Source: Candidatus Sabulitectum sp. (GTDB lineage: Bacteria > Fermentibacterota > Fermentibacteria > Fermentibacterales > JCC-6). Taken from it: DNA of 6,804 bases. Every line of letters begins with the position of its first letter. The stretch's first letter is position 1. This document shows positions 1 through 5,748 of the stretch, piece after piece. The position numbers were made by a program, and so were the translations under genes. The stretch covers positions 1-6,804 of the forward strand of contig JAOZRM010000169.1 of the NCBI GenBank assembly GCA_029940175.1. Direction: 5' to 3'. The notes beneath the pieces are model-generated. The model saw only the letters and a list, made by a program, of their open reading frames with translations, did not search any database and had not been told where the DNA came from.

Positions 1-2
1 GC

Positions 3-80
3 GACGGTGCTGAGCTCGACGGAAGACCTCTTAAGATTAACGAAGCCAAGCCTCGTGAAGAGAGACCAAGGCGCTACTAA
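3..80 (+). CDS. RRM-type RNA-binding protein, C-terminal fragment
   Basis: Only the last 25 codons are in the window, ending in TAA at 78-80. The peptide contains DGAELDGRPLKINEAKPREE followed by RPRRY. This is the usual end of small bacterial/cyanobacterial RRM proteins: the beta-4 strand (DGR-x-L-x-I/V-N-E-A) and a short basic tail with PREER. These proteins are about 80-110 residues long, bind single-stranded RNA, and are often cold-induced; that is family knowledge, since the RNP1 and RNP2 motifs lie outside the window. It is transcribed rightward toward the leftward metal-cluster operon and is followed 16 bp later by a strong terminator. The reading is short, but the match to the RRM C-terminus is distinctive. 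Confidence 0.75.
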   Translation, partial: DGAELDGRPLKINEAKPREERPRRY

Positions 81-96
81 TCTTATTGATAATAGC

Positions 97-130
97 AAGA
101 GGGGCGGCTCGGATGAGCCGCCCCTTTTTT
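97..130 (+). terminator. Rho-independent terminator between convergent genes
   Basis: A perfect 10-bp GC-rich stem (101-110 GGGGCGGCTC pairs with 115-124 GAGCCGCCCC) has a GGAT loop and is followed directly by six T (125-130). A97-A100 can extend the stem into the T tract, including one G-U pair. It terminates the rightward RRM gene. It lies only 17 bp beyond the stop of the leftward operon (147); on that strand the hairpin is followed by a poorer T-containing stretch (TCTTGCTATT), so it may also act as a weaker terminator for the operon. Confidence 0.9.
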
Positions 131-146
131 GTTCTCCTGAACCGAT

Positions 147-479
147 CTAATGATCGCAGACGTTCTCTCCTGCGGCAAGAGTACCAGCTAGGTAGTTCTC
201 AACTATTTCCCTGGCACCGGTTCCTGCTGCTCCAGTAACAACCTGAATACCACTTTGAGTGAACAGAGCCTGTGCCCTTGAACCCATACCACCAGCGATG
301 ATCAGCTTTGCTCCCTGCTCTGCCAGCCATGGAGGAAGAAGACCGGGCTGATGTGGTGGGGGTACAACTTCTGAAGTTGCTGTTACTTTGTTGTCCTCCA
401 CGTCCACCAGTGCAAAAGTACTGCAGTGTCCGAAATGCATGCAGAGAGCCCCATTGGCCATTGGTATCGCAATACGCAT
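147..479 (-). CDS. NifX/NifB-like Fe-Mo cluster-binding protein with CMHFGHC motif
   Basis: This 110-aa protein of the dinitrogenase iron-molybdenum cofactor family (COG1433, RNase H-like fold) is expected to bind or carry a metal cluster in the cytoplasm. It starts MRIAIP. The CMHFGHC segment (C13, H15, H18, C19) is followed by PPPHQPG (H43), a GGMG turn at 63-66 and a C-terminal VCDH (C108, H110). These are the likely ligands and are typical of this subgroup. The ATG at 479 is preceded by TTGGAG and lies 10 nt after the Mrp stop. An in-frame TTG at 509 would add 10 residues inside the Mrp 3' end and looks spurious. It is the last gene of the operon, next to its probable Mrp/NBP35 partner. 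Which metal it binds cannot be read from the sequence. Confidence 0.9.
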   Translation of the reverse strand: MRIAIPMANGALCMHFGHCSTFALVDVEDNKVTATSEVVPPPHQPGLLPPWLAEQGAKLIIAGGMGSRAQALFTQSGIQVVTGAAGTGAREIVENYLAGTLAAGENVCDH

Positions 480-489
480 ATTTCTCCAA

Positions 490-1395
490 TCAGTTTTTTT
501 CTCTATCAAGAATTTGTTTGATCACTCTCTCAAATCGCTTTGCTGTCTCTGTTTTACTGTAATGGTAGATGAACGGAGTTCCCGAGTCGCAGGATACTCC
601 AATTGCAGGATCAATTGGTATTTTCCCAAGAAATGGAACACCAGCTTCCTCTGCCATGACCTGACCATTGTTTCCTCTGAAAATGGCAGTTTCCTTTCCG
701 CAATCCGGGCAGATGAATCCACTCATGTTCTCTACGATGCCAATCACAGGAAGATTTAGCTGACGGCAGAAATCAAGTGATTTACGAACGTCGGCTGCAG
801 CGACTTCCTGAGGGGTAGTAACCATTACAGCGCCGTCCATCTTACCTATAAGTTGAACAACCGAGAGGGGTTCATCTCCAGTTCCAGGAGGTGAATCAAT
901 TATTAGATAATCAAGCTCTCCCCATTCCACGTCCCTGAGCAACTGCTCAATGACGCCCATTTTCATCGGTCCCCTCCAGATGATGGCACTGTTCTTGTTC
1001 TCCAGCAGGAATCCCAGAGACATCACCTTCAGACCTGCCATTTCCACAGGTAAAATACTTGTGCCGCTAGCCTGTGCCCGGGCACCTTCAAGATGAAGCA
1101 TGGTTGGAATTGAGGGCCCGTGAATGTCTACATCAAGCAGACCCACTTTTTTCCCCGCAAGGGAAAGAGAAACAGCAAGATTCACAGCAACAGTGCTTTT
1201 GCCGACCCCGCCCTTACCTGAAAGAACCACAATTTTGTGCTTTATTCCCAGCATTCTTCTAGTGAGCAGCTGGCGTTTGGTGAAATCTTCAGGACTTTCA
1301 CCGGACCTCTGCTCACTGGCATCACAGGAACTGATCGCACATGAATCACAACTTCCTCCACAACTCTGGTCATCACTTACTTTAGTTTCCGGCAT
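490..1395 (-). CDS. Mrp/NBP35-family Fe-S cluster carrier ATPase
   Basis: A 301-aa P-loop ATPase of the Mrp/ApbC/NBP35 family, cytosolic carriers that assemble and hand over [4Fe-4S] clusters. The deviant Walker A GKGGVGKST spans 60-68. The switch I-like DVDIHGPSIP starts at residue 88 and the Walker B/switch II DSPPGTGDE at 167. The family's conserved C-terminal CPDC (C229, C232) bridges a cluster in the dimer. In place of the N-terminal DUF59 domain of many Mrp proteins there is a short Cys-rich leader, C12-x3-C16-x2-C19-x4-C24, comparable in role to the NBP35 N-terminal cluster site. The ATG at 1395 has GGGAG five bases upstream and lies inside the end of the preceding MinD gene (19-nt overlap), implying translational coupling. 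The downstream neighbour is a small cluster-binding protein, a plausible client. Confidence 0.95.
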   Translation of the reverse strand: MPETKVSDDQSCGGSCDSCAISSCDASEQRSGESPEDFTKRQLLTRRMLGIKHKIVVLSGKGGVGKSTVAVNLAVSLSLAGKKVGLLDVDIHGPSIPTMLHLEGARAQASGTSILPVEMAGLKVMSLGFLLENKNSAIIWRGPMKMGVIEQLLRDVEWGELDYLIIDSPPGTGDEPLSVVQLIGKMDGAVMVTTPQEVAAADVRKSLDFCRQLNLPVIGIVENMSGFICPDCGKETAIFRGNNGQVMAEEAGVPFLGKIPIDPAIGVSCDSGTPFIYHYSKTETAKRFERVIKQILDREKN

Positions 1396-2249
1396 ACTTT
1401 CTCCCAGATAGTAGTTATGTTTTCAACGGCTTCACCGGTTGTTTCCTCAACCAGCGTTCTTCCATTTATCTGCGCCACGGTAAAGGCTCTATCATAAGGA
1501 ATTCTTCCAATTGGAAGTGCTCCGGCAAGAACCGTATCCTTTTCAATTTCTGCGGTCATTTCAGGATTGATATCCCATTTGTTCACAATGACAAGAGCAG
1601 GCACAGAGAAGTGTTTTGCAAGTTCAAGGACTCTTTTCATGTCATGTTTTCCAGAAATGGTTGGTTCAGTAACAACAACTAGCAGCGATGCCCCTGTGAT
1701 CGAAGCTATCACCGGGCAACCGATACCGGGAGGACCGTCCACAATTAAAAGGTCCCTGTTCAACTCGCTGGCCTTTGCAGCCGCTTCTCGTCTTACAGTA
1801 CTAACGAGTTTACCGGAATTTTCCTGGGCAATTCCCAATCTGGCATGAACCATTGGTCCAAACCTTGTGTGAGAGAAGTACCATTCTCCGCAATGATTTG
1901 GAGGAAAGTCAATTGCCTTGACCGGGCAAACTTCCACACAAACCATACAACCCTCGCAACTGTATGGATTAACACGGTATTTGCCTGCCGGAGTAACTTC
2001 AATTGCATCAAACTTGCACTTCTCTCTGCAGATACCGCATCCGGTGCAATCGTCCTCCCTGACCACAGCCTCGTTACCGCTGATAAAATCTGTTCTGCTT
2101 ATTATCTCAGGTGCAAGCAGCATGTGCAGATCGGCAGCGTCCACATCACAATCCGCCAGTATTGCATTTTCCGCCAGAGCAGCAAAACAACCAGTGATGC
2201 TTGTTTTTCCTGTTCCACCCTTACCGCTGATTACAACGATTTCCTTCAT
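1377..2249 (-). CDS. MinD-superfamily ATPase with inserted 2x[4Fe-4S] ferredoxin domain (second copy)
   Basis: A 290-aa protein of the COG1149 type: a MinD/ParA P-loop ATPase interrupted by a bacterial ferredoxin domain. The deviant Walker A GKGGTGKTS is at 9-17 and DCDVDAADLH follows at 33. Two classic cluster motifs are intact: C68-x2-C71-x2-C74-x3-C78 and C98-x2-C101-x2-C104-x3-C108. The nucleotide-binding switch II is DGPPGIGCPV from 171, with an extra Cys (C178). VVVTEPT (191-197) and NKWD (223-226) follow the usual MinD order. ATG at 2249 overlaps the stop of the previous gene by 4 nt (ATGA) and has a GAGG site. Role by family: ATP-dependent, Fe-S-containing partner of COG1433 proteins. 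In Desulfovibrio such ATPases are part of the orange-protein complex. It is a diverged paralogue of the gene immediately upstream. Confidence 0.93.
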   Translation of the reverse strand: MKEIVVISGKGGTGKTSITGCFAALAENAILADCDVDAADLHMLLAPEIISRTDFISGNEAVVREDDCTGCGICREKCKFDAIEVTPAGKYRVNPYSCEGCMVCVEVCPVKAIDFPPNHCGEWYFSHTRFGPMVHARLGIAQENSGKLVSTVRREAAAKASELNRDLLIVDGPPGIGCPVIASITGASLLVVVTEPTISGKHDMKRVLELAKHFSVPALVIVNKWDINPEMTAEIEKDTVLAGALPIGRIPYDRAFTVAQINGRTLVEETTGEAVENITTIWEKVCRKLK

Positions 2250-3094
2250 TTTTCCTCAATCCCCCTCTCAATGATCCGGGGAATGTCTTTGAAGACCTCA
2301 CGCATCTCAGGAATTCCGTCCAGCAGAGTTCCCCCTCTGGAATAGGTTTCCGCCATAGCCCTTCTGTGAGGAATCTTTACCATGATGTGGATATTCTCCT
2401 GACTGCAGTACTCCTCGACCCCTCTGTCCCCTTCATCAAAACGGTTTATAACCACTGAAAAAGGCAGTCCCAGTTCACGAACTGTATTAACTGCAAGCTT
2501 CAGGTCATGGAGACCGAACGGAGTGGGTTCTGTAACAAGAAGAACATAGTCTGACTCTCCAATGGCTTCTATCACTGGACATGATGTTCCAGGCGGGCAA
2601 TCGATCACAGAAAAGCCATCGTGGGGTATATGCGATTTTACCTGTCTGATCACAGGAGGAGCAAGAACACTTCCCACATTAAGTTTGCCCTGCACAACAG
2701 AAACTCTGCCCCCATCAGCTTTTCCCAGACTAATTTCACCAATGGTATTCCCCGTCCAGGAAATTGCGTCTGCGGGGCATACAATTGCACACCCTCCACA
2801 ACTGTGACAGAGTTCCGGAAAAACCAGAGGAGGAGTTCCCAGTGAAACCAGAGCATTGAACCGGCAGAATCTGGCACATTTCCCGCAGGAAGTGCATTTC
2901 TCTTCATTAATAACGGGTACTTCTACAAGCACCTTCTCTGTTTTGTAAACTTCCGGTCGAAGAAAGATACTGCCGTTGGGTTCCTCTACATCGCAATCGG
3001 CATAAACCACAGGCTCTGATGATGCCATAGCCAGTGCAACTGCTACAGTGGTTTTGCCCGTTCCTCCTTTACCGGATGCAACGGCAATTCTCAT
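2246..3094 (-). CDS. MinD-superfamily ATPase with inserted 2x[4Fe-4S] ferredoxin domain (first copy)
   Basis: A 282-aa relative of the following gene with the same architecture. Walker A GKGGTGKTT is at 8-16 and DCDVEEPNG from 33. Two full [4Fe-4S] motifs are present: C67-x2-C70-x2-C73-x3-C77 and C96-x2-C99-x2-C102-x3-C106. Switch II DCPPGTSCPV starts at 165, with cysteines at 166 and 172 that could form an additional thiol or cluster site. VTEPT spans 187-191. The ATG at 3094 overlaps the preceding NifX-like stop by one base (TAATG). Its Shine-Dalgarno is modest (GGAAGG, 9 nt away), so coupling to the upstream gene is likely. The pair of tandem MinD-ferredoxin ATPases is the hallmark of ORP-type loci. 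Heterodimerisation is a reasonable inference, not shown. Confidence 0.93.
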   Translation of the reverse strand: MRIAVASGKGGTGKTTVAVALAMASSEPVVYADCDVEEPNGSIFLRPEVYKTEKVLVEVPVINEEKCTSCGKCARFCRFNALVSLGTPPLVFPELCHSCGGCAIVCPADAISWTGNTIGEISLGKADGGRVSVVQGKLNVGSVLAPPVIRQVKSHIPHDGFSVIDCPPGTSCPVIEAIGESDYVLLVTEPTPFGLHDLKLAVNTVRELGLPFSVVINRFDEGDRGVEEYCSQENIHIMVKIPHRRAMAETYSRGGTLLDGIPEMREVFKDIPRIIERGIEEK

Positions 3095-3453
3095 TACCAG
3101 TGGCCTTCCACATTAGCCGCGTCTGTTTCGCTGAGCTTGCCGGCAATGTAGTTATCAATGTTTTCTTTAACTGTCCCCGGAGCGCTGATAAAGGTTTTTA
3201 TGCCTACGGAATTCAACACTTTGAAAGCATTGGGACCATAACTGGGAGCAATTACAACACCGGCTCCGGTACCAGCTACATTCTGAGAAGCCTGAGTGCC
3301 TGCCCCCTGGGCCGCATTAAGATTCTGACTGTTATCAGCATAGACAAATGTTCCATCTTCTGTGTTGAATACAACAAAACCGGAAGCTCTTCCAAATCTG
3401 TTGTCTACCTGTGATTCCAGTGTTTTCCCGGAAGTTGGTACTGCTATTTTCAT
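3094..3453 (-). CDS. NifX/ORP-like cluster-binding protein without cysteine
   Basis: A 119-aa protein of the dinitrogenase Fe-Mo cofactor/orange-protein family. It starts MKIAVPTSG and shows the family landmarks DNRFGRA (17-23), GAGTQASQ (50-57), GPNAF (73-77) and a C-terminal NVEGHW. There is no cysteine at all, so any cluster would have to be held non-covalently or by other residues. This recalls the orange protein, whose Mo-Cu cluster is bound non-covalently. An in-frame ATG at 3468 would add five residues, but that ATG is part of the GGAGG Shine-Dalgarno eight bases before the ATG at 3453, so 3453 is preferred. It is the first gene after the hairpin gap and is coupled to the MinD pair, making it a candidate orange-protein equivalent. 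Confidence 0.92.
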   Translation of the reverse strand: MKIAVPTSGKTLESQVDNRFGRASGFVVFNTEDGTFVYADNSQNLNAAQGAGTQASQNVAGTGAGVVIAPSYGPNAFKVLNSVGIKTFISAPGTVKENIDNYIAGKLSETDAANVEGHW

Positions 3454-3475
3454 TTCCTGTTCCTCCATTTATGCA

Positions 3476-3509
3476 GTCAGCCGGTTCCCACTAATGGAAA
3501 CCGGCTGAC
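3476..3509 (-). promoter_or_regulatory. Intercistronic stem-loop without T tract
   Basis: A perfect 11-bp inverted repeat (3476-3486 and 3499-3509; core TCAGCCGGTT/AACCGGCTGA) encloses a 12-base centre that can pair two further G-C pairs with a bulge. It fills the only sizeable gap inside the operon (3454-3518). Read on the minus strand it is followed by GACTGCATAAATGGAGG, with no run of T, so it is not a standard intrinsic terminator. Likely roles are transcript processing, 3'-end protection of the first two genes, or differential expression of the two halves of the operon. Confidence 0.6.
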
Positions 3510-3518
3510 AAGTGTGAT

Positions 3519-3791
3519 TCAGCTCTCTGATTTCTCAGAATTCTGTTCAAGTCTGCTCTTCAAGATGGCAAGTTCCCGCTCAAGTTCAAGAGTACGATTC
3601 TCAAGAGCTTCCTGCTCAGATACCTGATTTACAGGATAAACTCCGGCATATGCTCTGCCGAGTCCCATACCTGCGCCTCTTCCCGAGCCTCTGCCTCTTC
3701 CGTATCCAAAACCTCTGCTCTGGCCTGCTCCAACACATACGCCTCCACGAGGTCCTCTTCCATCAGGTCCTGATCTGTCTCCACGTGGCAT
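3519..3791 (-). CDS. DUF5320-like small Gly/Arg-rich protein with C-terminal coiled coil
   Basis: A 90-aa protein starting MPRGDRSGPDGRGPRGG, the typical opening of DUF5320 proteins. Residues 1-50 are dominated by Gly and Arg (GYGRGRGSGRGAGMGLGR) with one Cys (C19). Residues about 58-84 (SEQEALENRTLELERELAIL and on) form a charged amphipathic helix likely to be a coiled coil. The family has no established biochemical function. Its recurrent neighbours are COG1433 proteins and MinD/Mrp ATPases, suggesting an accessory role in cluster handling. The start at 3791 lies one base after the preceding stop (TAA-G-ATG), with GAGG six bases upstream. The longer open frame to 3953 reads through the previous gene out of frame and is discarded. 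Confidence 0.85.
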   Translation of the reverse strand: MPRGDRSGPDGRGPRGGVCVGAGQSRGFGYGRGRGSGRGAGMGLGRAYAGVYPVNQVSEQEALENRTLELERELAILKSRLEQNSEKSES

Positions 3792-3792
3792 C

Positions 3793-4221
3793 TTAAACCT
3801 CTTTCTTTCCAGGAAAAAAACCTCTGTTTCTTCCCCGACCATTGTTTCCTGCACCTCTTCCGCAGCCCCTGCCTCTTCTACCCATGCCGCATCCGGGCAT
3901 GAGAAAAGGTTTTTCTTCAAGACTGCCTGTAAAAAGTGCTTCGAGTACTTCATTTACCTCACCGGAAATGAAGGAATGAACCTGTATTCCAGCTTCGGCA
4001 AGCATCCGGTGAACCGGCCTTGATACGGCACCGCACACGAGTACATCTACCCTGTGTTCCACAAGGGCAGCAACTCTACTGATCATTCCGCTTCCATTGG
4101 GAATGGTCACAAACTGATCCTCTTTAATACTGTCTCCATGCTGCTCAACAAGTCTCACTTTACCAGCAACATCGAAAACAGGTGCGATTCTTCCATTCCA
4201 GACTGTAAGAGCTATTCTCAC
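3793..4221 (-). CDS. NifX-like cluster-binding protein with Gly/Arg-rich tail, first gene of operon
   Basis: A 142-aa product. Residues 1-105 are a COG1433/NifX-type domain (RIALTVWNGRIAPVFDVAGK; VLVCGAVSR at 60-68; EAGIQV at 76-81). Residues 108-142 are a low-complexity tail with C111, C120 and many Gly-Arg repeats, resembling the DUF5320 protein encoded next. I chose the GTG at 4221 because GGAGGTG (4234-4228) precedes it at normal spacing and RIALTV is where family proteins begin. The upstream in-frame ATG at 4272 lies before the predicted sigma-54 start site and its added residues do not look like the family. Compared with the other two NifX-like proteins it lacks the FGHC motif. Probably a cytosolic cluster-binding member of the ORP-type complex. 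Confidence 0.9.
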   Translation of the reverse strand: MRIALTVWNGRIAPVFDVAGKVRLVEQHGDSIKEDQFVTIPNGSGMISRVAALVEHRVDVLVCGAVSRPVHRMLAEAGIQVHSFISGEVNEVLEALFTGSLEEKPFLMPGCGMGRRGRGCGRGAGNNGRGRNRGFFPGKKEV

Positions 4222-4227
4222 TTGGCT

Positions 4228-4234
4228 CACCTCC
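4228..4234 (-). promoter_or_regulatory. Shine-Dalgarno that fixes the GTG start of the first operon gene
   Basis: GGAGGTG on the minus strand, with AGCCAA between it and the GTG at 4221. With a transcript starting near 4236 the leader would be only about 15 nt, just enough for this site. Confidence 0.75.
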
Positions 4235-4246
4235 ACCACTCCTATA

Positions 4247-4262
4247 TGCATATAGGATGCCA
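4247..4262 (-). promoter_or_regulatory. Sigma-54 (-24/-12) promoter of the operon
   Basis: The minus strand reads TGGCATCCTATATGCA, against the consensus TGGCAC-N5-TTGCA. The invariant GG (4261-4260) and GC (4249-4248) are separated by exactly 10 bases, and only the C at the end of the -24 box and the first T of the -12 box differ. Transcription would start about 12 bases after the GC, near 4236, just in front of the Shine-Dalgarno. The adjacent gene upstream encodes a sigma-54 activator, which supports the call. Confidence 0.88.
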
Positions 4263-4338
4263 GAAAAGGCATAACTTCTTATGTATTGGAATCGCATGTT
4301 GTTATGGAATTATTTGTGATCGGAAATAAAAACTATCG

Positions 4339-4352
4339 TAGCATTATAGCAA
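4339..4352. promoter_or_regulatory. Degenerate second copy of the activator-site motif
   Basis: TAGCATTATAGCAA matches TAGCGTTTACGCTA at 9 of 14 positions. Its centre is 33 bp from the better site at 4371-4386, close to three helical turns. It also contains TATAAT on the minus strand, so the likeness may be accidental in AT-rich DNA. Confidence 0.3.
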
Positions 4353-4370
4353 CTCTACCTCTTGAATTTT

Positions 4371-4386
4371 GTAGCGTTTCAGCTAC
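4371..4386. promoter_or_regulatory. Palindromic upstream activator site candidate (operon)
   Basis: GTAGCGTTTCAGCTAC has 5-bp perfect arms (GTAGC/GCTAC) around a 6-bp centre. It shares GTAGCGTTT-N2-GCTA with the reverse complement of the element in front of the regulator gene (5749-5764). It sits about 140 bp upstream of the predicted operon start site, a usual distance for sigma-54 enhancers. It overlaps the regulator's own stop codon (4381-4379). Confidence 0.65.
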
Positions 4387-5719
4387 GGCCATCAGATTCA
4401 GGTAGTGGTATCCCAAGCGTCTTGATTCTTCTGTAAAGAGTCGTCTTGTGGATGCCCAGCTCAAGAGCGGCTGCAGTTCTGTTAAAGCGGTTGTTCTTCA
4501 GGGCTGCAAGAATCATCTGTCTCTCTGTGTCAGCTTTTGCGCCTCTCATGGTGGTAGAATCAGACCGGGATTTAATTCTTTTAGGAAGGATCTCTTCAGG
4601 CAGATCCTGTATTGATATTTCGTGTCCGGTTGATAGAACAATTGCCCTCTCCACAAAATTCTCCAGTTCCCTGACATTTCCCGGCCATGAATATCCCATG
4701 AGCAGAGGCAGGATCTGAGAATCATAGCCTTTCACATCAACGCCCTGGGCATAGCAATGCTTCTCCAGAAATACATCAAGCAGTTGTGGAATGTCCTCCT
4801 GTCGTTCCCTTAAAGGAGGTATCTCGAGCTTGATAACATTGACCCTGTAAAACAGGTCCTGTCTGAATTCACCTGATTGCACCATTGAACCAAGATCTCT
4901 GTTGGTTGCGCAAACAATCCTGGCATTAACAGGTACCGCTGTGTTGGATCCAAGAGGTGTTACCGATTTCTCCTGCAGAACCCGTAACAATTTAACCTGC
5001 ATGGCATTGCTCACGTCACCGATCTCGTCAAGAAAGAGCGTTCCCCCACCGGCAGCCAGAAATTTACCCTCTCTGTCACCGGATGCTCCTGTAAACGCAC
5101 CTTTGCTGTAACCAAAAAGTTCTGATTCAAGCAAAGAGTCAGGCAGAGCTCCACAGTTCACTGCAATAAAGGGATAGTCTCTGCGCAGTCCACTTGAATG
5201 AATTGCACTTGCCAGCAGTTCTTTACCTGTACCTGTTTCTCCCTGGATCAGAAGAGTGCTAGGTGATGAGGCCACTACAGAAATAAGTTTGAATATCTTT
5301 TGCATGGCTGAGCTTCTGCTCACAAGGTCACCAACCTGATATCGTCCGTGAAGCTGGTTCTGAAGATTTTCAATCTCACTGAGATCTCTAAAAGTTTCAG
5401 CACCACCAAGAACATTTCCATTCCCGTCGCGCAGAACTGCAGTGGAAACACTAATTGGAATTCTCTCACCATCAGAATCCACAATGTAACCTGCACGGCA
5501 CCGAACCTGGTTTCCAGTGGACATGGATTCCCTGAGAGCACAGGCAGACTCACACATGGATGATCTGAATACCTCGCTGCACTCCCTACCAATAGCCTCT
5601 TCTCTGGAAATACCGGTAATCTCTTCAGCAGCTCGATTGAAAGAGGTGATCTTCCAGTTGGAATCAACGGTAAAAACGCCGTCAGAAATACTTTCAAGGA
5701 TAGCCTTTGTTGAATCCAT
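4379..5719 (-). CDS. PAS-AAA+-Fis sigma-54-dependent transcriptional activator
   Basis: A 446-aa enhancer-binding protein. Residues 1-115 form a PAS domain (DGVFTVDSNWKITSFNRAAE; AETFRDLSE at 107-115) with C47-x8-C56-x3-C60 and C74, possible ligands for a redox or metal signal. The AAA+ domain (about 130-365) has Walker A GETGTGKE (160-167), the sigma-54-contacting GAFTGA loop (207-212), Walker B LFLDE (228-232), FRQDLFYR (285-292) and SWPGNVRELEN (344-354). The C-terminal Fis-type HTH is at about 400-436 (NRTAAALELGIHKTTLYRRI). The chosen ATG at 5719 has an AGAGGAG site and starts PAS-like sequence. The frame is open to 5782, but the extra 21 codons run through a palindromic regulatory site. 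It most likely activates the downstream operon; Desulfovibrio ORP loci have an equivalent regulator. Confidence 0.94.
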   Translation of the reverse strand: MDSTKAILESISDGVFTVDSNWKITSFNRAAEEITGISREEAIGRECSEVFRSSMCESACALRESMSTGNQVRCRAGYIVDSDGERIPISVSTAVLRDGNGNVLGGAETFRDLSEIENLQNQLHGRYQVGDLVSRSSAMQKIFKLISVVASSPSTLLIQGETGTGKELLASAIHSSGLRRDYPFIAVNCGALPDSLLESELFGYSKGAFTGASGDREGKFLAAGGGTLFLDEIGDVSNAMQVKLLRVLQEKSVTPLGSNTAVPVNARIVCATNRDLGSMVQSGEFRQDLFYRVNVIKLEIPPLRERQEDIPQLLDVFLEKHCYAQGVDVKGYDSQILPLLMGYSWPGNVRELENFVERAIVLSTGHEISIQDLPEEILPKRIKSRSDSTTMRGAKADTERQMILAALKNNRFNRTAAALELGIHKTTLYRRIKTLGIPLPESDGRS

Positions 5720-5748
5720 GATCTCCTCTCTGAGGTTCTCAAGGTAAT

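Noticed and set aside
3792..3953. N-terminal extension of the DUF5320 frame beyond 3791
   Set aside because: It runs antiphase through the preceding NifX-like gene. The family-typical MPRGD start with a GAGG site lies at 3791.
4295..4322. IHF-like site between the activator site and the -24/-12 promoter
   Set aside because: The GATCACAAATAATT stretch is AT-rich but misses key IHF consensus positions (no ATCAA-N4-TTR).
4343..4348. Perfect TATAAT on the minus strand upstream of the operon, a possible sigma-70 promoter
   Set aside because: There is no recognisable -35 hexamer at 16-18 bp, and the sigma-54 promoter nearer the gene explains expression better.
4326..4350. Terminator after the regulator gene (short CTAT/ATAG stem followed by TTTTTATTT on the minus strand)
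   Set aside because: The stem is only 4 bp with a 9-base loop, too weak to support an intrinsic terminator.
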